Below are positions 17,988-26,444 of a stretch of 64,000 nt of DNA, piece by piece. This DNA is from Brevibacillus brevis NBRC 100599 (lineage in GTDB: Bacteria; Bacillota; Bacilli; Brevibacillales; Brevibacillaceae). The DNA is taken from NCBI RefSeq assembly GCF_000010165.1, contig NC_012491.1, positions 4,773,501 through 4,837,500 of the forward strand, in the 5' to 3' direction. A program made the translations under genes and the position numbers. The notes under the pieces are model-generated. The model saw nothing but the letters and a program-made list of their open reading frames with translations. It did not search any database and was not told where the DNA came from. Position 1 is the first letter of the stretch, and every line of letters begins with the position of its first letter.

Positions 17988-18455
17988 GAGGAAACAGGAG
18001 AAAACGCTCAGATTCTTGTCCCACCCGCTGAGGGATTCACTGCCCGACTCCATGCAAAAAGCGAAACCGCGTCCAAAGTGGTTCTTTCAGGATGTATTTC
18101 AGAGGTGGACGCTTAAGAGCGTGTTTCGCTTTTTGCATTCCGTCTCGGTCGGTGTACCAAAGATCTTCGCTGTTTTCTCCTGTTTCCTCTACGAGCTATC
18201 CATGCTTAAACGGGGTTTAAAGGACTTAAAAGATTGAAGAATGTCATTAGTTACGCCAGAGAAGAATATTTCCAGACGTTGCGACTTGTGGAGTCCTACC
18301 GAGCGGAGAAGGGATTAGCGGGCAAAAGAAATGCAACCGTGCCCGCGCGACGAAGCGGCTACCACTTTTGCATTTCCCCGCTAATTCCTTCGGAGCGGGC
18401 AGTCCCAACCCTCAGCGGGACGGAGCACTGAGCTTAGTCTGGAAATATTCTTCTC
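17988..18455. repeat. Nested palindrome unit 3 of 3
   Basis: Third tandem copy, nearly identical to unit 2 in element A and to unit 1 in the inner stem of element C. The array then stops and unique sequence with a terminator follows. Together with unit boundaries at 16949 and 18455 the array fills the 1.8-kb gap between the ROK gene and the small gene at 18591. Confidence 0.85.
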
Positions 18456-18513
18456 CCCACCGCAACCACCGTCTTTCAGACTTACCATGATTACCCTTTT
18501 GCGTTGTGAGAAT

Positions 18514-18549
18514 AAAAAAGCACATCACCCTCTACAGGGGAATGTGCTT
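18514..18549 (-). terminator. Intrinsic terminator after the 92-residue gene
   Basis: AAGCACAT and ATGTGCTT pair, with an inner CCCT/GGGG helix, and the minus strand runs into six T bases. It lies about 40 bases after the stop codon of the small gene at 18591. Confidence 0.75.
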
Positions 18550-18555
18550 GGAACA

Positions 18556-18597
18556 CTACTCTTCTTTTCCTGATAACCAGACGTCCTCTATTAGTCT
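18556..18597 (-). pseudogene. Fossil of a LysR-type gene 3' end
   Basis: On the minus strand this stretch reads IEDVWLSGKEE followed by TAG, matching the last residues of the LysR regulator encoded at 19561-20442 (VKDIWLSVREE, stop). The two segments also resemble each other at the nucleotide level (shared ACTACTCTTCT and GATAACCAGA). No other part of a LysR gene is present, so this looks like the remnant of a duplication or deletion. The segment is short, so chance cannot be excluded. Confidence 0.45.
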
Positions 18598-18869
18598 ATG
18601 TATCCAGCGACTCCTTTTTTAATCAAGTATTCCATTTCTACATCCAGGATCTTCTCGACAGTGATCTCATCCAGCTTCACATCTGACTTACCCATGACGT
18701 AATCTACGAGATCATCAAAATCAACGTCGACATCACCTTTTGCATCTGCCTTCGCACTGTTCATGTACGCTTGCTCATGCTTGAGTACGATCATGATTTT
18801 TTGCGGGTCTACTTTTGTTTTCGCAGCTACATGCGCTACGAGTTCGGTTTCGTTTACTTGCTTACTCAT
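18591..18869 (-). CDS. Small acidic protein of unknown function
   Basis: 92 residues, acidic and soluble (DAKGDVDVDFDDLVDYVMGKSDVKLDEITVEKILDVEMEYLIKKGVAGYID), with no signal peptide or membrane segment. I do not recognise the family. The reading frame is supported by an AGGAG about ten bases before the ATG and by a terminator downstream. It stands alone between the palindrome array and the divergent Thr-rich small gene. Confidence 0.65.
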   Translation of the reverse strand: MSKQVNETELVAHVAAKTKVDPQKIMIVLKHEQAYMNSAKADAKGDVDVDFDDLVDYVMGKSDVKLDEITVEKILDVEMEYLIKKGVAGYID

Positions 18870-19231
18870 TTATAGTCATCTCCTATTTCTCTTACCTTCT
18901 GTCATTTTACACTATCATTGCCGTTCCACACAGAAATGAAAGAAATCAAAATTATATCAGCCAAACACTCCTCGCTCTAGAGGTGCAAGAAGAGAAATTA
19001 TTGTTTCCAAGAGACAATTTGCCCCACATTCAATTTTTATAAACGTCAGACTCAGGTCATCTTCGATATCGAAGAGCTAATTTTTGAATAAAAAGCATCG
19101 GCTCCTATATTTTCCAACCTAACTATTGGGAATATCATGCTTATGCTATGTAAATAATTATCCTGACTTTATGCTACGCGTATAAAACAGTTACATGTTG
19201 GATCTACACCTATATAAAGGAGATGCTTTTC
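18870..19231. other. Divergent intergenic region without gene
   Basis: An AT-rich 360-base gap between two divergent small genes. It holds a perfect 14-base palindrome CTTCGATATCGAAG (19061-19074), a short hairpin ATTGTTTC/GAGACAAT (18998-19017) and one plausible plus-strand promoter (listed separately). I see no open frame that I would call a gene. Confidence 0.5.
19084..19111 (+). promoter_or_regulatory. Candidate SigA promoter for the Thr-rich gene
   Basis: TTGAAT and TATATT are 16 bases apart. The predicted transcript would have an untranslated leader of about 115 bases before the TTG start at 19232. The match is moderate and unconfirmed. Confidence 0.35.
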
Positions 19232-19447
19232 TTGGAGAATAATAACAACAGTAATAACAACGGCTCGGGGAAACCGGTGCCAAAGTCAGAGACTTCGACA
19301 GGATCTACGACATCTACGACATCTACAACCCCCACAACATCTACGACTCCTACGACTCCCACAACACATACGAGACCGGAGCCTGGGGGAGGTTTAATAC
19401 CGACGGAACCCCAAGGGGGAGGTACAATACCGTCACCGCATCGATAA
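19232..19447 (+). CDS. Small mucin-like Thr/Pro-rich protein
   Basis: About 71 residues beginning MENNNNSNNNGSGKPVPKSE, followed by a run of TTS/TTP triplets (about residues 22-45) and a Gly/Pro-rich tail (GGGLIPTEPQGGGTIPSPHR). The ATG at 19223 overlaps its own ribosome-binding site, so I place the start at the in-frame TTG at 19232, nine bases after AAAGGAG. A strong terminator follows. There is no signal peptide or cysteine. Thr/Ser-Pro runs of this type are common O-glycan acceptors on spore or cell surfaces; that role is only a suggestion. Confidence 0.6.
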   Translation: MENNNNSNNNGSGKPVPKSETSTGSTTSTTSTTPTTSTTPTTPTTHTRPEPGGGLIPTEPQGGGTIPSPHR

Positions 19448-19490
19448 TAGTCCACAGATGGACAAAACCATTTGTAACCATTCCAAGCAT

Positions 19491-19516
19491 GAAAGGAGCC
19501 TCCATGGGCTCCTTTC
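19491..19516 (+). terminator. Intrinsic terminator of the Thr-rich gene
   Basis: GAAAGGAGCC pairs with GGCTCCTTTC around a five- to six-base loop, followed by a T-rich stretch. It lies 44 bases after the stop codon. Confidence 0.8.
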
Positions 19517-19528
19517 TTCTTTACTTTT

Positions 19529-19553
19529 AAGGGACTTCTTAGACCAGTCCCTT
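19529..19553 (-). terminator. Probable terminator of the LysR gene
   Basis: AAGGGAC and GTCCCTT form a short stem just beyond the LysR stop codon, followed on the minus strand by a weak T stretch. The stem could also serve the plus strand. Confidence 0.5.
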
Positions 19554-19560
19554 GTCATGA

Positions 19561-20442
19561 CTACTCTTCTCTTACCGATAACCAGATGTCTTTGACTAGT
19601 TCCATGAAGGTCTGGATTGCAGGTTCTTCTCTTCGGCGACCCAGACAGACCAGCGATGTTTCTGCTTTCTTGGAAAAGCGGTACAGCTCGAATAGTTCTC
19701 CTGATCGAAGCTCTTTTTCCACGAGAACCTTACTGAGCAGGGCTATGCCTGTTTGGTTCAGGACTGACCGTTTGATCGTTTCTTCGCTGCTACATTTTAT
19801 GACAGAGGGTGGGCTGTAGTTTAACTCCACCAGGCATTGGGTAATAAATTCGTCGAGATTGCACCCCTCCTGATAGGACAAAAAAGGAAAGGTCACGAGT
19901 GCGTCTGCTAGTGTTTTGTCCTTCATCAAATCAGGAGAGGCAATCAAGGTAAATTGTTCCAAGTCCACGACGCTGGAATGAATACCTGGTTGCGAGGTGG
20001 TGCCCGCAATGATCCCAATATCCGCCTCGTGGGCCTGAATTTTTCTCAAAGTCTCCTGACTGGTGCATGAAATCACCTGAAGATTGACCTGTGGATGTGT
20101 CTCGACATATGCTTTCAGAATTTGAGGCATGTATTGGATGCAATAAAACTCCGGGGCCGCTACGACCAGCGGTCCTACAGGCATGTCTAAGTGATTAAGT
20201 CCCTCCGCCATGTGCTGGAGAACGTAGAAAAGCTGATCCGTATGCTGTTTCACTATTTTTCCGGCCGGTGTCAAAAACGTGCGCTTGCCTACCCGATTGA
20301 GTAAAGGATGTCCCAGCTCCCGCTCCAATGCTTGAATCTGGAGTGTAATCGTAGGCTGGCTGTATCCGAGTTGCTCTGCCGCCTTCGTCAGGTTCAAATG
20401 CTCGGCAACGACCTGAAATGTCTTCAGATTGCGTAACTCCAT
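19561..20442 (-). CDS. LysR-family transcriptional regulator
   Basis: 293 residues of normal family length. The N-terminal winged helix is LKTFQVVAEHLNLTKAAEQLGYSQPTITLQIQALERELGHPLLNR. The C-terminal effector domain (about 90-290) has the usual two-lobed fold (GPLVVAAPEFYCIQYMPQILKAY). It lies downstream of the aminotransferase and cyclodeaminase genes on the same strand, but a 187-base gap with a repeat remnant separates them. It probably senses an amino acid or derivative handled by those enzymes; this is inference. Confidence 0.88.
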   Translation of the reverse strand: MELRNLKTFQVVAEHLNLTKAAEQLGYSQPTITLQIQALERELGHPLLNRVGKRTFLTPAGKIVKQHTDQLFYVLQHMAEGLNHLDMPVGPLVVAAPEFYCIQYMPQILKAYVETHPQVNLQVISCTSQETLRKIQAHEADIGIIAGTTSQPGIHSSVVDLEQFTLIASPDLMKDKTLADALVTFPFLSYQEGCNLDEFITQCLVELNYSPPSVIKCSSEETIKRSVLNQTGIALLSKVLVEKELRSGELFELYRFSKKAETSLVCLGRRREEPAIQTFMELVKDIWLSVREE

Positions 20443-20495
20443 GATTAATTTTCCACTCCCTCACCGAACGACACCCATTCTTCGTGTAAGTGCGT

Positions 20496-20519
20496 GTTCA
20501 AAAAGTCGGCTTTTTGAAC
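20496..20519. repeat. Internally deleted copy of the 166-bp inverted-repeat element
   Basis: GTTCAAAAAG-TCGG-CTTTTTGAAC is a perfect hairpin that equals the two ends of the 166-base elements at 25326 and 42313 joined together. The left flank (CGT) and first 20 bases match the copy at 25326, and the right flank (ACC) matches both. The most economical reading is loss of the interior between terminal inverted repeats. Confidence 0.65.
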
Positions 20520-20629
20520 AACCTCAGTTAGAAAAAGTGTAGCCGAGAGTGGCTCTATGTTCAACCGATACCCTATGCGTGCTTCCCTATAATCTCCGCC
20601 AGCTTGTGAGCCGTCTCCTACTCTATCCC

Positions 20630-21751
20630 TTATTTGCGTGACTCCAAAAACTCCGATACTTTTGATAGACCCACTTGAAGTACTTCCGTCGAGCAGGCGT
20701 ACCCGATTCGTAACCACCCTTCCATGTCAAAGCAACTGCCTGGTGTCAAAAAAGCCCCTGTCGTTTTAAACAGGTCAATACAAAACGCTTCCGAAGGGAT
20801 ATCCAGCTCGTACTTGAGCATTGCAGTTGTTCCTGCCTGCGGCTTGACGTAAGAGACCAACGGCTCCTTTGCTACCCATTCGTCAAGTATTTGCAGATTG
20901 TCACGCACGATCTTCAGGTTGCGCTCCATGATCTTGTCGCGGTTTTTCAGTGCATGGACAGCCAGCATATCATCCAGCATCCCGCAGCTGATGGTGGTGT
21001 AATCGCGGTGCGTAAAGCAGCTCTTGATCACGTCCTGAGGTGCTGCAATCCATCCCAGACGCAAACCCGCCAATGAAAACACTTTGGACATGCTGCTTGT
21101 CGCAATCCCTTTTTCGTACAAGTCGACGATCGATGGCACCACAACCTCCGGGTCTTGGTGCAAATTACGATACACCTCGTCACACAGCAGATAAGCATCA
21201 ACGGAGCGGGCAATCCCTACGATTTCTCGCAGCAACCCTTCACCCATCAAAGCGCCAGATGGATTGTTCGGATTGTTGATACAAATCAGCTTTGTCTTGT
21301 CTGTAACGAGCGAGCGCAGCTCATTCAGATCAGGCAGAAAATCATTTTCCGGCAAAAGTCTGAGCAGCTTGACCTGTGCTCCGAACGACTCCGGTACCGA
21401 ATAAATTTGCTGATAGGTCGGATGAACGGTAATGACTTCGTCACCAGGCGCAACGAGCGAGAACAAGGTGAGAAAATTCGCTCCAATCGCCCCGTTCATC
21501 GCCAAAATGTTCTCTGGCTTCATCGTTTGATACATACTCGCGACGAGGCTGCGGAATTCCGGCGAACCCTCGATATGACCGTACGTAAGCTTCTTCTGGG
21601 CCATCTCGCGGAAAAAATCTTCCGGCTCATCGGAAAGACGGATCAACTCTTCTACCGTCAGCGAATCGACGCAAGTTTCGGCAATATTGTAAACAGCCTC
21701 CATCTCGTAGGCGTTCATCCATTCTTCTACTTTAAAAGGTGCAATTCTCAT
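20630..21751 (-). CDS. PLP-dependent aminotransferase, class I/II
   Basis: 373 residues of fold type I. Recognisable parts are the substrate/cofactor motif NNPNNPSGAL near 155, the Asp-Tyr pair LLCDEVYRN near 190, and the PLP-lysine motif SSMSKVFSLAGLRLGW near 220. Substrate specificity cannot be assigned. The start has AAGGAG upstream. It follows the ornithine-cyclodeaminase-like gene by 33 bases, so the two are co-transcribed and probably act on the same amino acid. Confidence 0.88.
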   Translation of the reverse strand: MRIAPFKVEEWMNAYEMEAVYNIAETCVDSLTVEELIRLSDEPEDFFREMAQKKLTYGHIEGSPEFRSLVASMYQTMKPENILAMNGAIGANFLTLFSLVAPGDEVITVHPTYQQIYSVPESFGAQVKLLRLLPENDFLPDLNELRSLVTDKTKLICINNPNNPSGALMGEGLLREIVGIARSVDAYLLCDEVYRNLHQDPEVVVPSIVDLYEKGIATSSMSKVFSLAGLRLGWIAAPQDVIKSCFTHRDYTTISCGMLDDMLAVHALKNRDKIMERNLKIVRDNLQILDEWVAKEPLVSYVKPQAGTTAMLKYELDIPSEAFCIDLFKTTGAFLTPGSCFDMEGWLRIGYACSTEVLQVGLSKVSEFLESRK

Positions 21752-21784
21752 CGTCGTTCCTCTCCTTATCCTATCCTTTCACTT

Positions 21785-22834
21785 TTACAGATCCACTATC
21801 GTACCTACACCGCGCTTATCCGCCACTTTCAAAATGTGTGCAGCTGTCAGTAAATCTTGAAACGCGATCCCAGTGCTGTCAAAAATCGTGATTTCTTCTG
21901 CATCTTGTCGTCCTTGGACATGACCGGGGATGACATTGCCGATCTCTGCTGCGATATTGCCTTCTGTTATCAGGCCCTTTTTTACAGCTACCTTTGTCTC
22001 TCCCACGCGTACAGCCTGTCCAACATCATCAACGAAGACGCGCGCTTTTGCAAAAAGCCGTTCATCGATTTCCTGTTTTCCTTCCATGTCTGCCCCGATG
22101 CAGGTAATATGCGTCCCCGGCTTTACCCACTCCTCTTGGATCATCGGTTCACGTGAAGGGGTTGCGGTGATGATAATATCTGCTTTTCTAGTCGCTTCTT
22201 CGAGGTTGTCCACTGCAATAAACTGCACGTCACAACGGCTGGCATAACACTCGTACTCTTCTCCTGCATATTTGGAGACGAATCTGGTCAAAAGGTTTTC
22301 TTTGATATTGGCGGCAAAGCTTTGCGCCTTTTCTGGTGATCGCGGATTGCAGATGTACACCCGCTTGATCTCTGTCATCGTCATCAGTGTCGCCATGATT
22401 TGAAAAGGTGCCTGGTGTCCTGTCCCGACAATTAGCAGGTTCTCCGATTCGCGACGTGCCAAATACTTTGCCCCGATTCCACCGGCAGCTCCTGTACGCA
22501 TACAAGTAATGTGCTCTCCACTCAAAATCCCCTGTGGTACACCCGTTTGGCTGTCCAATACCATCACCGTACCAACTAATTGTGGCAGACCTTTCTTGTC
22601 ATTTTCACCGAACCACGAGACAAGTTTGAGTCCAAATATATCCGCTTGGGGCAAATGACCGGATTTGATATCCATGTCCGCTCTACCCTCGACGAACTCA
22701 TGAAAAATGAGCGGAAACAACGTCGCCTGCTGACTCGATTTCATTTGATAGGCTTGCTCGACCACTCTAATCACGCTGGCCATATCCAGCACATCTTCGG
22801 TAGTTTCCTGATTTATGACGCGAAATGGAAACAT
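21785..22834 (-). CDS. Ornithine cyclodeaminase/mu-crystallin family protein
   Basis: 349 residues, the normal size for the family of NAD(P)-dependent ornithine cyclodeaminases, alanine dehydrogenases and ketimine reductases. The Rossmann fingerprint NLLIVGTGHQAPFQ is near residue 129. The substrate arginine motif is in ITCMRTGAAGGIGAKYLA, and ADIIITATPSREPMI and ITCIGADMEGKQEID are typical family segments. GGGAGG lies upstream of the ATG. With the downstream aminotransferase and the nearby amino acid importer it suggests catabolism or synthesis of a basic or cyclic amino acid. Confidence 0.87.
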   Translation of the reverse strand: MFPFRVINQETTEDVLDMASVIRVVEQAYQMKSSQQATLFPLIFHEFVEGRADMDIKSGHLPQADIFGLKLVSWFGENDKKGLPQLVGTVMVLDSQTGVPQGILSGEHITCMRTGAAGGIGAKYLARRESENLLIVGTGHQAPFQIMATLMTMTEIKRVYICNPRSPEKAQSFAANIKENLLTRFVSKYAGEEYECYASRCDVQFIAVDNLEEATRKADIIITATPSREPMIQEEWVKPGTHITCIGADMEGKQEIDERLFAKARVFVDDVGQAVRVGETKVAVKKGLITEGNIAAEIGNVIPGHVQGRQDAEEITIFDSTGIAFQDLLTAAHILKVADKRGVGTIVDL

Positions 22835-22917
22835 GTCTATCTTCCCTCCCTGCTGTTTCTTTCACACTAACACAGTTTTTCAGGGCGAAAAAATTGAAAG
22901 ATCCAATGGTTCCTATT

Positions 22918-22966
22918 AAAAAAAGCAAACCCTCCACCAACAGATGCTGGAATGGAGAGTTTGCTT
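22918..22966 (-). terminator. Intrinsic terminator of the importer/IclR operon
   Basis: AGCAAACCCTCCA pairs with TGGAGAGTTTGCT and a long T run follows on the minus strand. It begins inside the IclR stop codon, so the cyclodeaminase/aminotransferase pair downstream must have its own promoter in 22835-22917. Confidence 0.82.
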
Positions 22967-23714
22967 ATGCTCCACCGATTCTTGTCGAAATCGTTGTAGC
23001 TTGACGCTTCACTTTTTCGATGAGTAGGGGCAATCGATCTTCTGTCACCCGAAAGCAGGGGGCGTTGATCGAGAGCGCTCCGACGAGTTGATTTCCGTAG
23101 CCAATGATCGGAGCGGCAACTGCCATGGTGCCTTCCGTCTTCTCCTCGTAGCTGATCGCATAGCCACTTTTCTTGGCTTCACTCAGCTGCTCCAAAAATG
23201 ACGGCTGCTTGTCTCGTGCAAGCTGGGCGGAAACGACTTTTGTAATCGCATCCTGCTTCAAATACGCGAGAATGATTTTACTGGGGGCGCCAATTGTGAG
23301 AGGTATTCGCTCCCCCAGGTTCTCATCTATGCGTATTTTCAGTGGACTTTCTACTTTTTCGATCGGCATCGAATCCGTTCCAGCCAATACGTTGAGGAAA
23401 ATACTCTCCTCGACTTCATTCGCCAGCTCCTCCATGAAAGGTCTCGCTACAGCTCGCAGGTTTAGCTTTTCATGCAGGATAAAACCGATTTCCATCCACG
23501 TATATCCCGGCTTGTAATGCTTGGTGACTGGGTCCTGCTCAACCAATCCGAACTGGATCATGGATTCGAGAAAACGGTGGAGCGTACTGATTGGTAGACC
23601 TGTTGCGCTCGCTAGCTCCGAAATCGGCCAAGCATGTTTTTCGTCTGAAATCAGTACCCGAATAATTTTCATCGCCCGTTCGACTGATTGAACCATCCTT
23701 CTTTCGTCCTCCAT
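22965..23714 (-). CDS. IclR-family transcriptional regulator
   Basis: 249 residues. The N-terminal helix-turn-helix is about 10-70 (SVERAMKIIRVLISDEKHAWPISELASATGLPISTLHRFLESM) and the C-terminal IclR effector domain about 85-245 (RAVARPFMEELANEVEESIFL, AAPIIGYGNQLVGALSINAP). An alternative start six codons in (MVQSVERAMKI) is equally plausible. It is the last gene of the amino acid importer operon, nine bases after the permease, so it probably controls that operon or the adjacent amino acid enzymes. Confidence 0.9.
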   Translation of the reverse strand: MEDERRMVQSVERAMKIIRVLISDEKHAWPISELASATGLPISTLHRFLESMIQFGLVEQDPVTKHYKPGYTWMEIGFILHEKLNLRAVARPFMEELANEVEESIFLNVLAGTDSMPIEKVESPLKIRIDENLGERIPLTIGAPSKIILAYLKQDAITKVVSAQLARDKQPSFLEQLSEAKKSGYAISYEEKTEGTMAVAAPIIGYGNQLVGALSINAPCFRVTEDRLPLLIEKVKRQATTISTRIGGA

Positions 23715-23723
23715 GACAAAAAG

Positions 23724-24413
23724 TTACGCTGCAACACTCGTGTTATCTTTCGTTTGTTTAGTGGGGGCTTTTCCTTTGGCAAGCCTTGCTTCCAGCTTAT
23801 TTACAAAATACGAGAAGATCATGATCAGTACGAGATAGTACAACCCGACGACCATATACGTCTCCAACTGCTTGTAGTTGGAGGCTGCCTCACCGAGACC
23901 CGTTCCCCATAAATCCTGCATCCCAACGTATGCGACCAACGATGAATCCTTCAACCCGATAATAAACTGATTGCCAAGCGACGGGATCGCCCGACGGAAC
24001 GCTTGCGGCAAAATGATTCTTCGCATCGCCAACGGGTACGACATTCCGAGTGATCTGGACGCTTCCATTTGCCCGCGGTCGATGGACTGGATGGAGCCAC
24101 GGAAGATTTCCGCAATATACGCACCGTTATGAACTGCCAGGGCGATGGCCCCTGCCCAAAACTGCGACAGCGTGACCATATTCGCCAAGCCGAAGTACAG
24201 AATACAAATTTGTACGATCAATGGCGTTCCGCGAATGACGGTAATGTAGGTGTGCGCGATGTAGTTCAATGCTTTGGAATCGGATATCCGGAAAAAGGCA
24301 ATGACAAGACCTACCACACAACCGAGGATCAGGGCAACCGCCGTCAACTGAACCGTGAGCCATGTCGCTTTTAGAAAAAGGGGATAACTGGATAGAAAAA
24401 TATCAATAATCAC
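23724..24413 (-). CDS. Polar amino acid ABC transporter permease (HisM/GlnP type)
   Basis: 229 residues with about five membrane helices and the family EAA loop (MEASRSLGMSYPLAMRRIILPQAFRRAIPSLGN). The start is GTG with AGGAGG seven bases upstream. It works with the binding protein upstream and the ATPase beyond the repeat element. Confidence 0.92.
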   Translation of the reverse strand: MIIDIFLSSYPLFLKATWLTVQLTAVALILGCVVGLVIAFFRISDSKALNYIAHTYITVIRGTPLIVQICILYFGLANMVTLSQFWAGAIALAVHNGAYIAEIFRGSIQSIDRGQMEASRSLGMSYPLAMRRIILPQAFRRAIPSLGNQFIIGLKDSSLVAYVGMQDLWGTGLGEAASNYKQLETYMVVGLYYLVLIMIFSYFVNKLEARLAKGKAPTKQTKDNTSVAA

Positions 24414-24477
24414 GTTTAATCCTCCTCACATGAAGCGTTAAAAGGAGGGCGTCCATCACGGACACCCCGTTGCCCAC

Positions 24478-25290
24478 TTACTGTTTTTGCAAGATGTTGC
24501 GGCCAAACCATTTTTGGCTGATTTTCTCATAAGTGCCGTCTTTGACGATCTCATCCAACGCCTTGTTGATCCGCTCCACTGCCTCTTGGTCGCCCAAGCG
24601 CACAGCGATTGCTTGCTCGTCAAAGCTGAGTGGTTCGCCTACATCAATCACTTTTCCGCCGCCTTCTTTAATGAATCGCAAGCCTACTACCTGGTCGGTA
24701 ATCACTGCATCGAGACGCCCTGTCGGCAGGTCGAGCAAAGCGGTGATATCGCTATCATATTGAGTGATTTTGTCTTCATCCGTCAGCTTTTTCGCCCAAT
24801 CCAAGTAGTTGGATGCTTTCACGACACCGATCTTTTTGCCTTTCAAATCCTCTTTGGTCTTGATTGTTGTATTGCCCTCTTGTACGAAAATTTGCGAACC
24901 GGAACGGTAGTATGGATTGGTGAACAAAACAGCTTTTTGGCGTTCAGGTGTGACGGTCAAGCTCCCGATGACAGCGTCGTATTTTTTCGCGTCCAGGCCA
25001 GGGATGATCGTTTCGAATGGATTGGTGATCGGTACTGCGTTCATGCCCATTTTTTCTGCCAGCGCTTGTCCAATCTCCACGTCAAAGCCAGTCAGTTGCC
25101 CGTTTTCCTTGAAGCTAAACGGCTTGTACACGCCACTCATGGCGTACGTAAAATCCTTCTTTCCACCGTCTCCAGCAGCTTGTCCACCTGCTGCCGGTGC
25201 ACTTCCCTGTGATCCACAAGCAGAGAGCAACAACGAGCCTACTAGGACAGTGGACAACAAAATTCCGGACCATTTTGCACGCTTTTTCAT
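24478..25290 (-). CDS. Amino acid ABC transporter substrate-binding lipoprotein
   Basis: 270 residues. The lipoprotein signal peptide ends in the lipobox LLSAC (Cys near 25). The mature part is an SBP_bac_3 fold: GVYKPFSFKENGQLTGFDVEIGQALAEKMG, AVIGSLTVTPERQKAVLFTNPYY, IGVVKASNYLDWAKKL. It captures a polar amino acid outside the membrane. The 166-base element lies between this gene and the ATPase gene. Confidence 0.92.
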   Translation of the reverse strand: MKKRAKWSGILLSTVLVGSLLLSACGSQGSAPAAGGQAAGDGGKKDFTYAMSGVYKPFSFKENGQLTGFDVEIGQALAEKMGMNAVPITNPFETIIPGLDAKKYDAVIGSLTVTPERQKAVLFTNPYYRSGSQIFVQEGNTTIKTKEDLKGKKIGVVKASNYLDWAKKLTDEDKITQYDSDITALLDLPTGRLDAVITDQVVGLRFIKEGGGKVIDVGEPLSFDEQAIAVRLGDQEAVERINKALDEIVKDGTYEKISQKWFGRNILQKQ

Positions 25291-25325
25291 TGGTGATTCC
25301 CCCTGTATTCATCTCTACTATTCGT

Positions 25326-25491
25326 GTTCAAAAAGTCGGCTTTTCAGCACCGAGAAAGTGGTGAGAACCTGAAGAAGGAGGAGCGGAATGTAGCGGACCT
25401 ACATGAGCACCGGACTTCGAAGGTGAACACCTCTTTCGATGTCGAATTAGCTTTCAGGACTACTTCGTGATCAAAAGATGACTTTTTGAAC
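25326..25491. repeat. 166-bp MITE-like inverted-repeat element, copy 1
   Basis: It begins GTTCAAAAAGTCGGCTTTT and ends in the near-complement AAAAGATGACTTTTTGAAC (two mismatches across 19 bases). The interior (AGAACCTGAAGAAGGAGGAG, TGAGCACCGGACTTCGAAGG) is shared with the equal-length copy at 42313-42478. It has no coding capacity and is inserted inside an amino acid importer operon. No clear target duplication could be defined. Confidence 0.8.
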
Positions 25492-25508
25492 TACCTTTTT
25501 AATGGATT

Positions 25509-26231
25509 TTAGCGGATGCTGCCTAAAAACTGCTTGGTACGATCATGCTGTGGGTTTTCAAAGAATTCTTTCGGCGGTCCTTGCTCCAGAATTTGCCCAT
25601 CGTGCATGAACACCGCCCGATCTGCTACTTCACGAGCGAACCCCATCTCGTGTGTCACGACGATCATCGTCATTCCTTCTTTGGCGAGCTGCTTCATGAC
25701 CTGTAGCACTTCACCGACGAGCTCGGGATCGAGTGCAGAGGTTGGCTCATCAAACAGCATGATCTTCGGCTTCATCGCAAGAGCCCGGGCGATGGCAACC
25801 CGCTGCTTTTGTCCACCAGAGAGCATGTCCGGGTAGACATCGGCTTTGTCCTGCATATTTACTTTTTTCAGGAGCTCGTACGCTAATTGTTTGGCTTCTG
25901 CTGCACTCATCCCTTTGACGTGAATAGGTGCCTCGATCACGTTTTCCAAAACGGTCTTGTGCGGAAACAGATTGAAGTGCTGAAAAACCATGCCGACCTC
26001 GGCGCGAAACTGATTCAGATTCGTCTTGTGTGGATCAATTTGCTGGCCGCCGATTCGAATCTCTCCGCTGTCATAAAATTCCAGAAAATTCAAACATCGG
26101 AGTAAAGTACTTTTGCCTGATCCACTGGCTCCAAGCAAGACAACAACTTCCTTTTCTTCCACCGTGAGCGTAACGCCCTTCAACACGGTTAACGGGCCAA
26201 AAGATTTGACAAGCTGCTTAACCTCAATCAT
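25509..26231 (-). CDS. Polar amino acid ABC transporter ATP-binding protein (GlnQ type)
   Basis: 240 residues. Walker A is [11 protein letters not shown], the Q loop [10 protein letters not shown], the signature [16 protein letters not shown] and Walker [15 protein letters not shown], all normal for GlnQ/HisP. I prefer the ATG at 26231 ([12 protein letters not shown]), which gives the family's usual start and has a GGGGGA site; the upstream ATG at 26246 adds five residues. It is the first gene of the importer operon; a repeat element separates it from the binding-protein gene. Confidence 0.92.
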   Translation of the reverse strand: MIEVKQLVKSFGPLTVLKGVTLTVEEKEVVVLLGASGSGKSTLLRCLNFLEFYDSGEIRIGGQQIDPHKTNLNQFRAEVGMVFQHFNLFPHKTVLENVIEAPIHVKGMSAAEAKQLAYELLKKVNMQDKADVYPDMLSGGQKQRVAIARALAMKPKIMLFDEPTSALDPELVGEVLQVMKQLAKEGMTMIVVTHEMGFAREVADRAVFMHDGQILEQGPPKEFFENPQHDRTKQFLGSIR

Positions 26232-26444
26232 CCTGCTATCCCCCATTTATCTCCCGGATGAATTGCGTATTCCTTTTTCCGAATACCGGAAACGTTTTCT
26301 GATTTAAATTATAATTATATATTTTCTGATATTCAAGAAAAATATGTTTTATTGAATAAATATTCATGATAAGAATATGGAATAGTTTTCCTCCCCGCTT
26401 GGAATGAATAAATGAGAGTGTTTTATACATCAAGGAGGATCGGG

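Noticed and set aside
17460..18237. Two similar 85-residue open frames (MLARKQEKTL.../MLGRKQEKTL...) in the palindrome array
   Set aside because: They translate through the arms of the palindromes, are not kept in unit 1, and lack ribosome-binding sites. Their similarity follows from the DNA repeat.
16949..18455. CRISPR-like array
   Set aside because: Only three units of about 520 bases with nested inverted repeats and no short unique spacers or cas genes.
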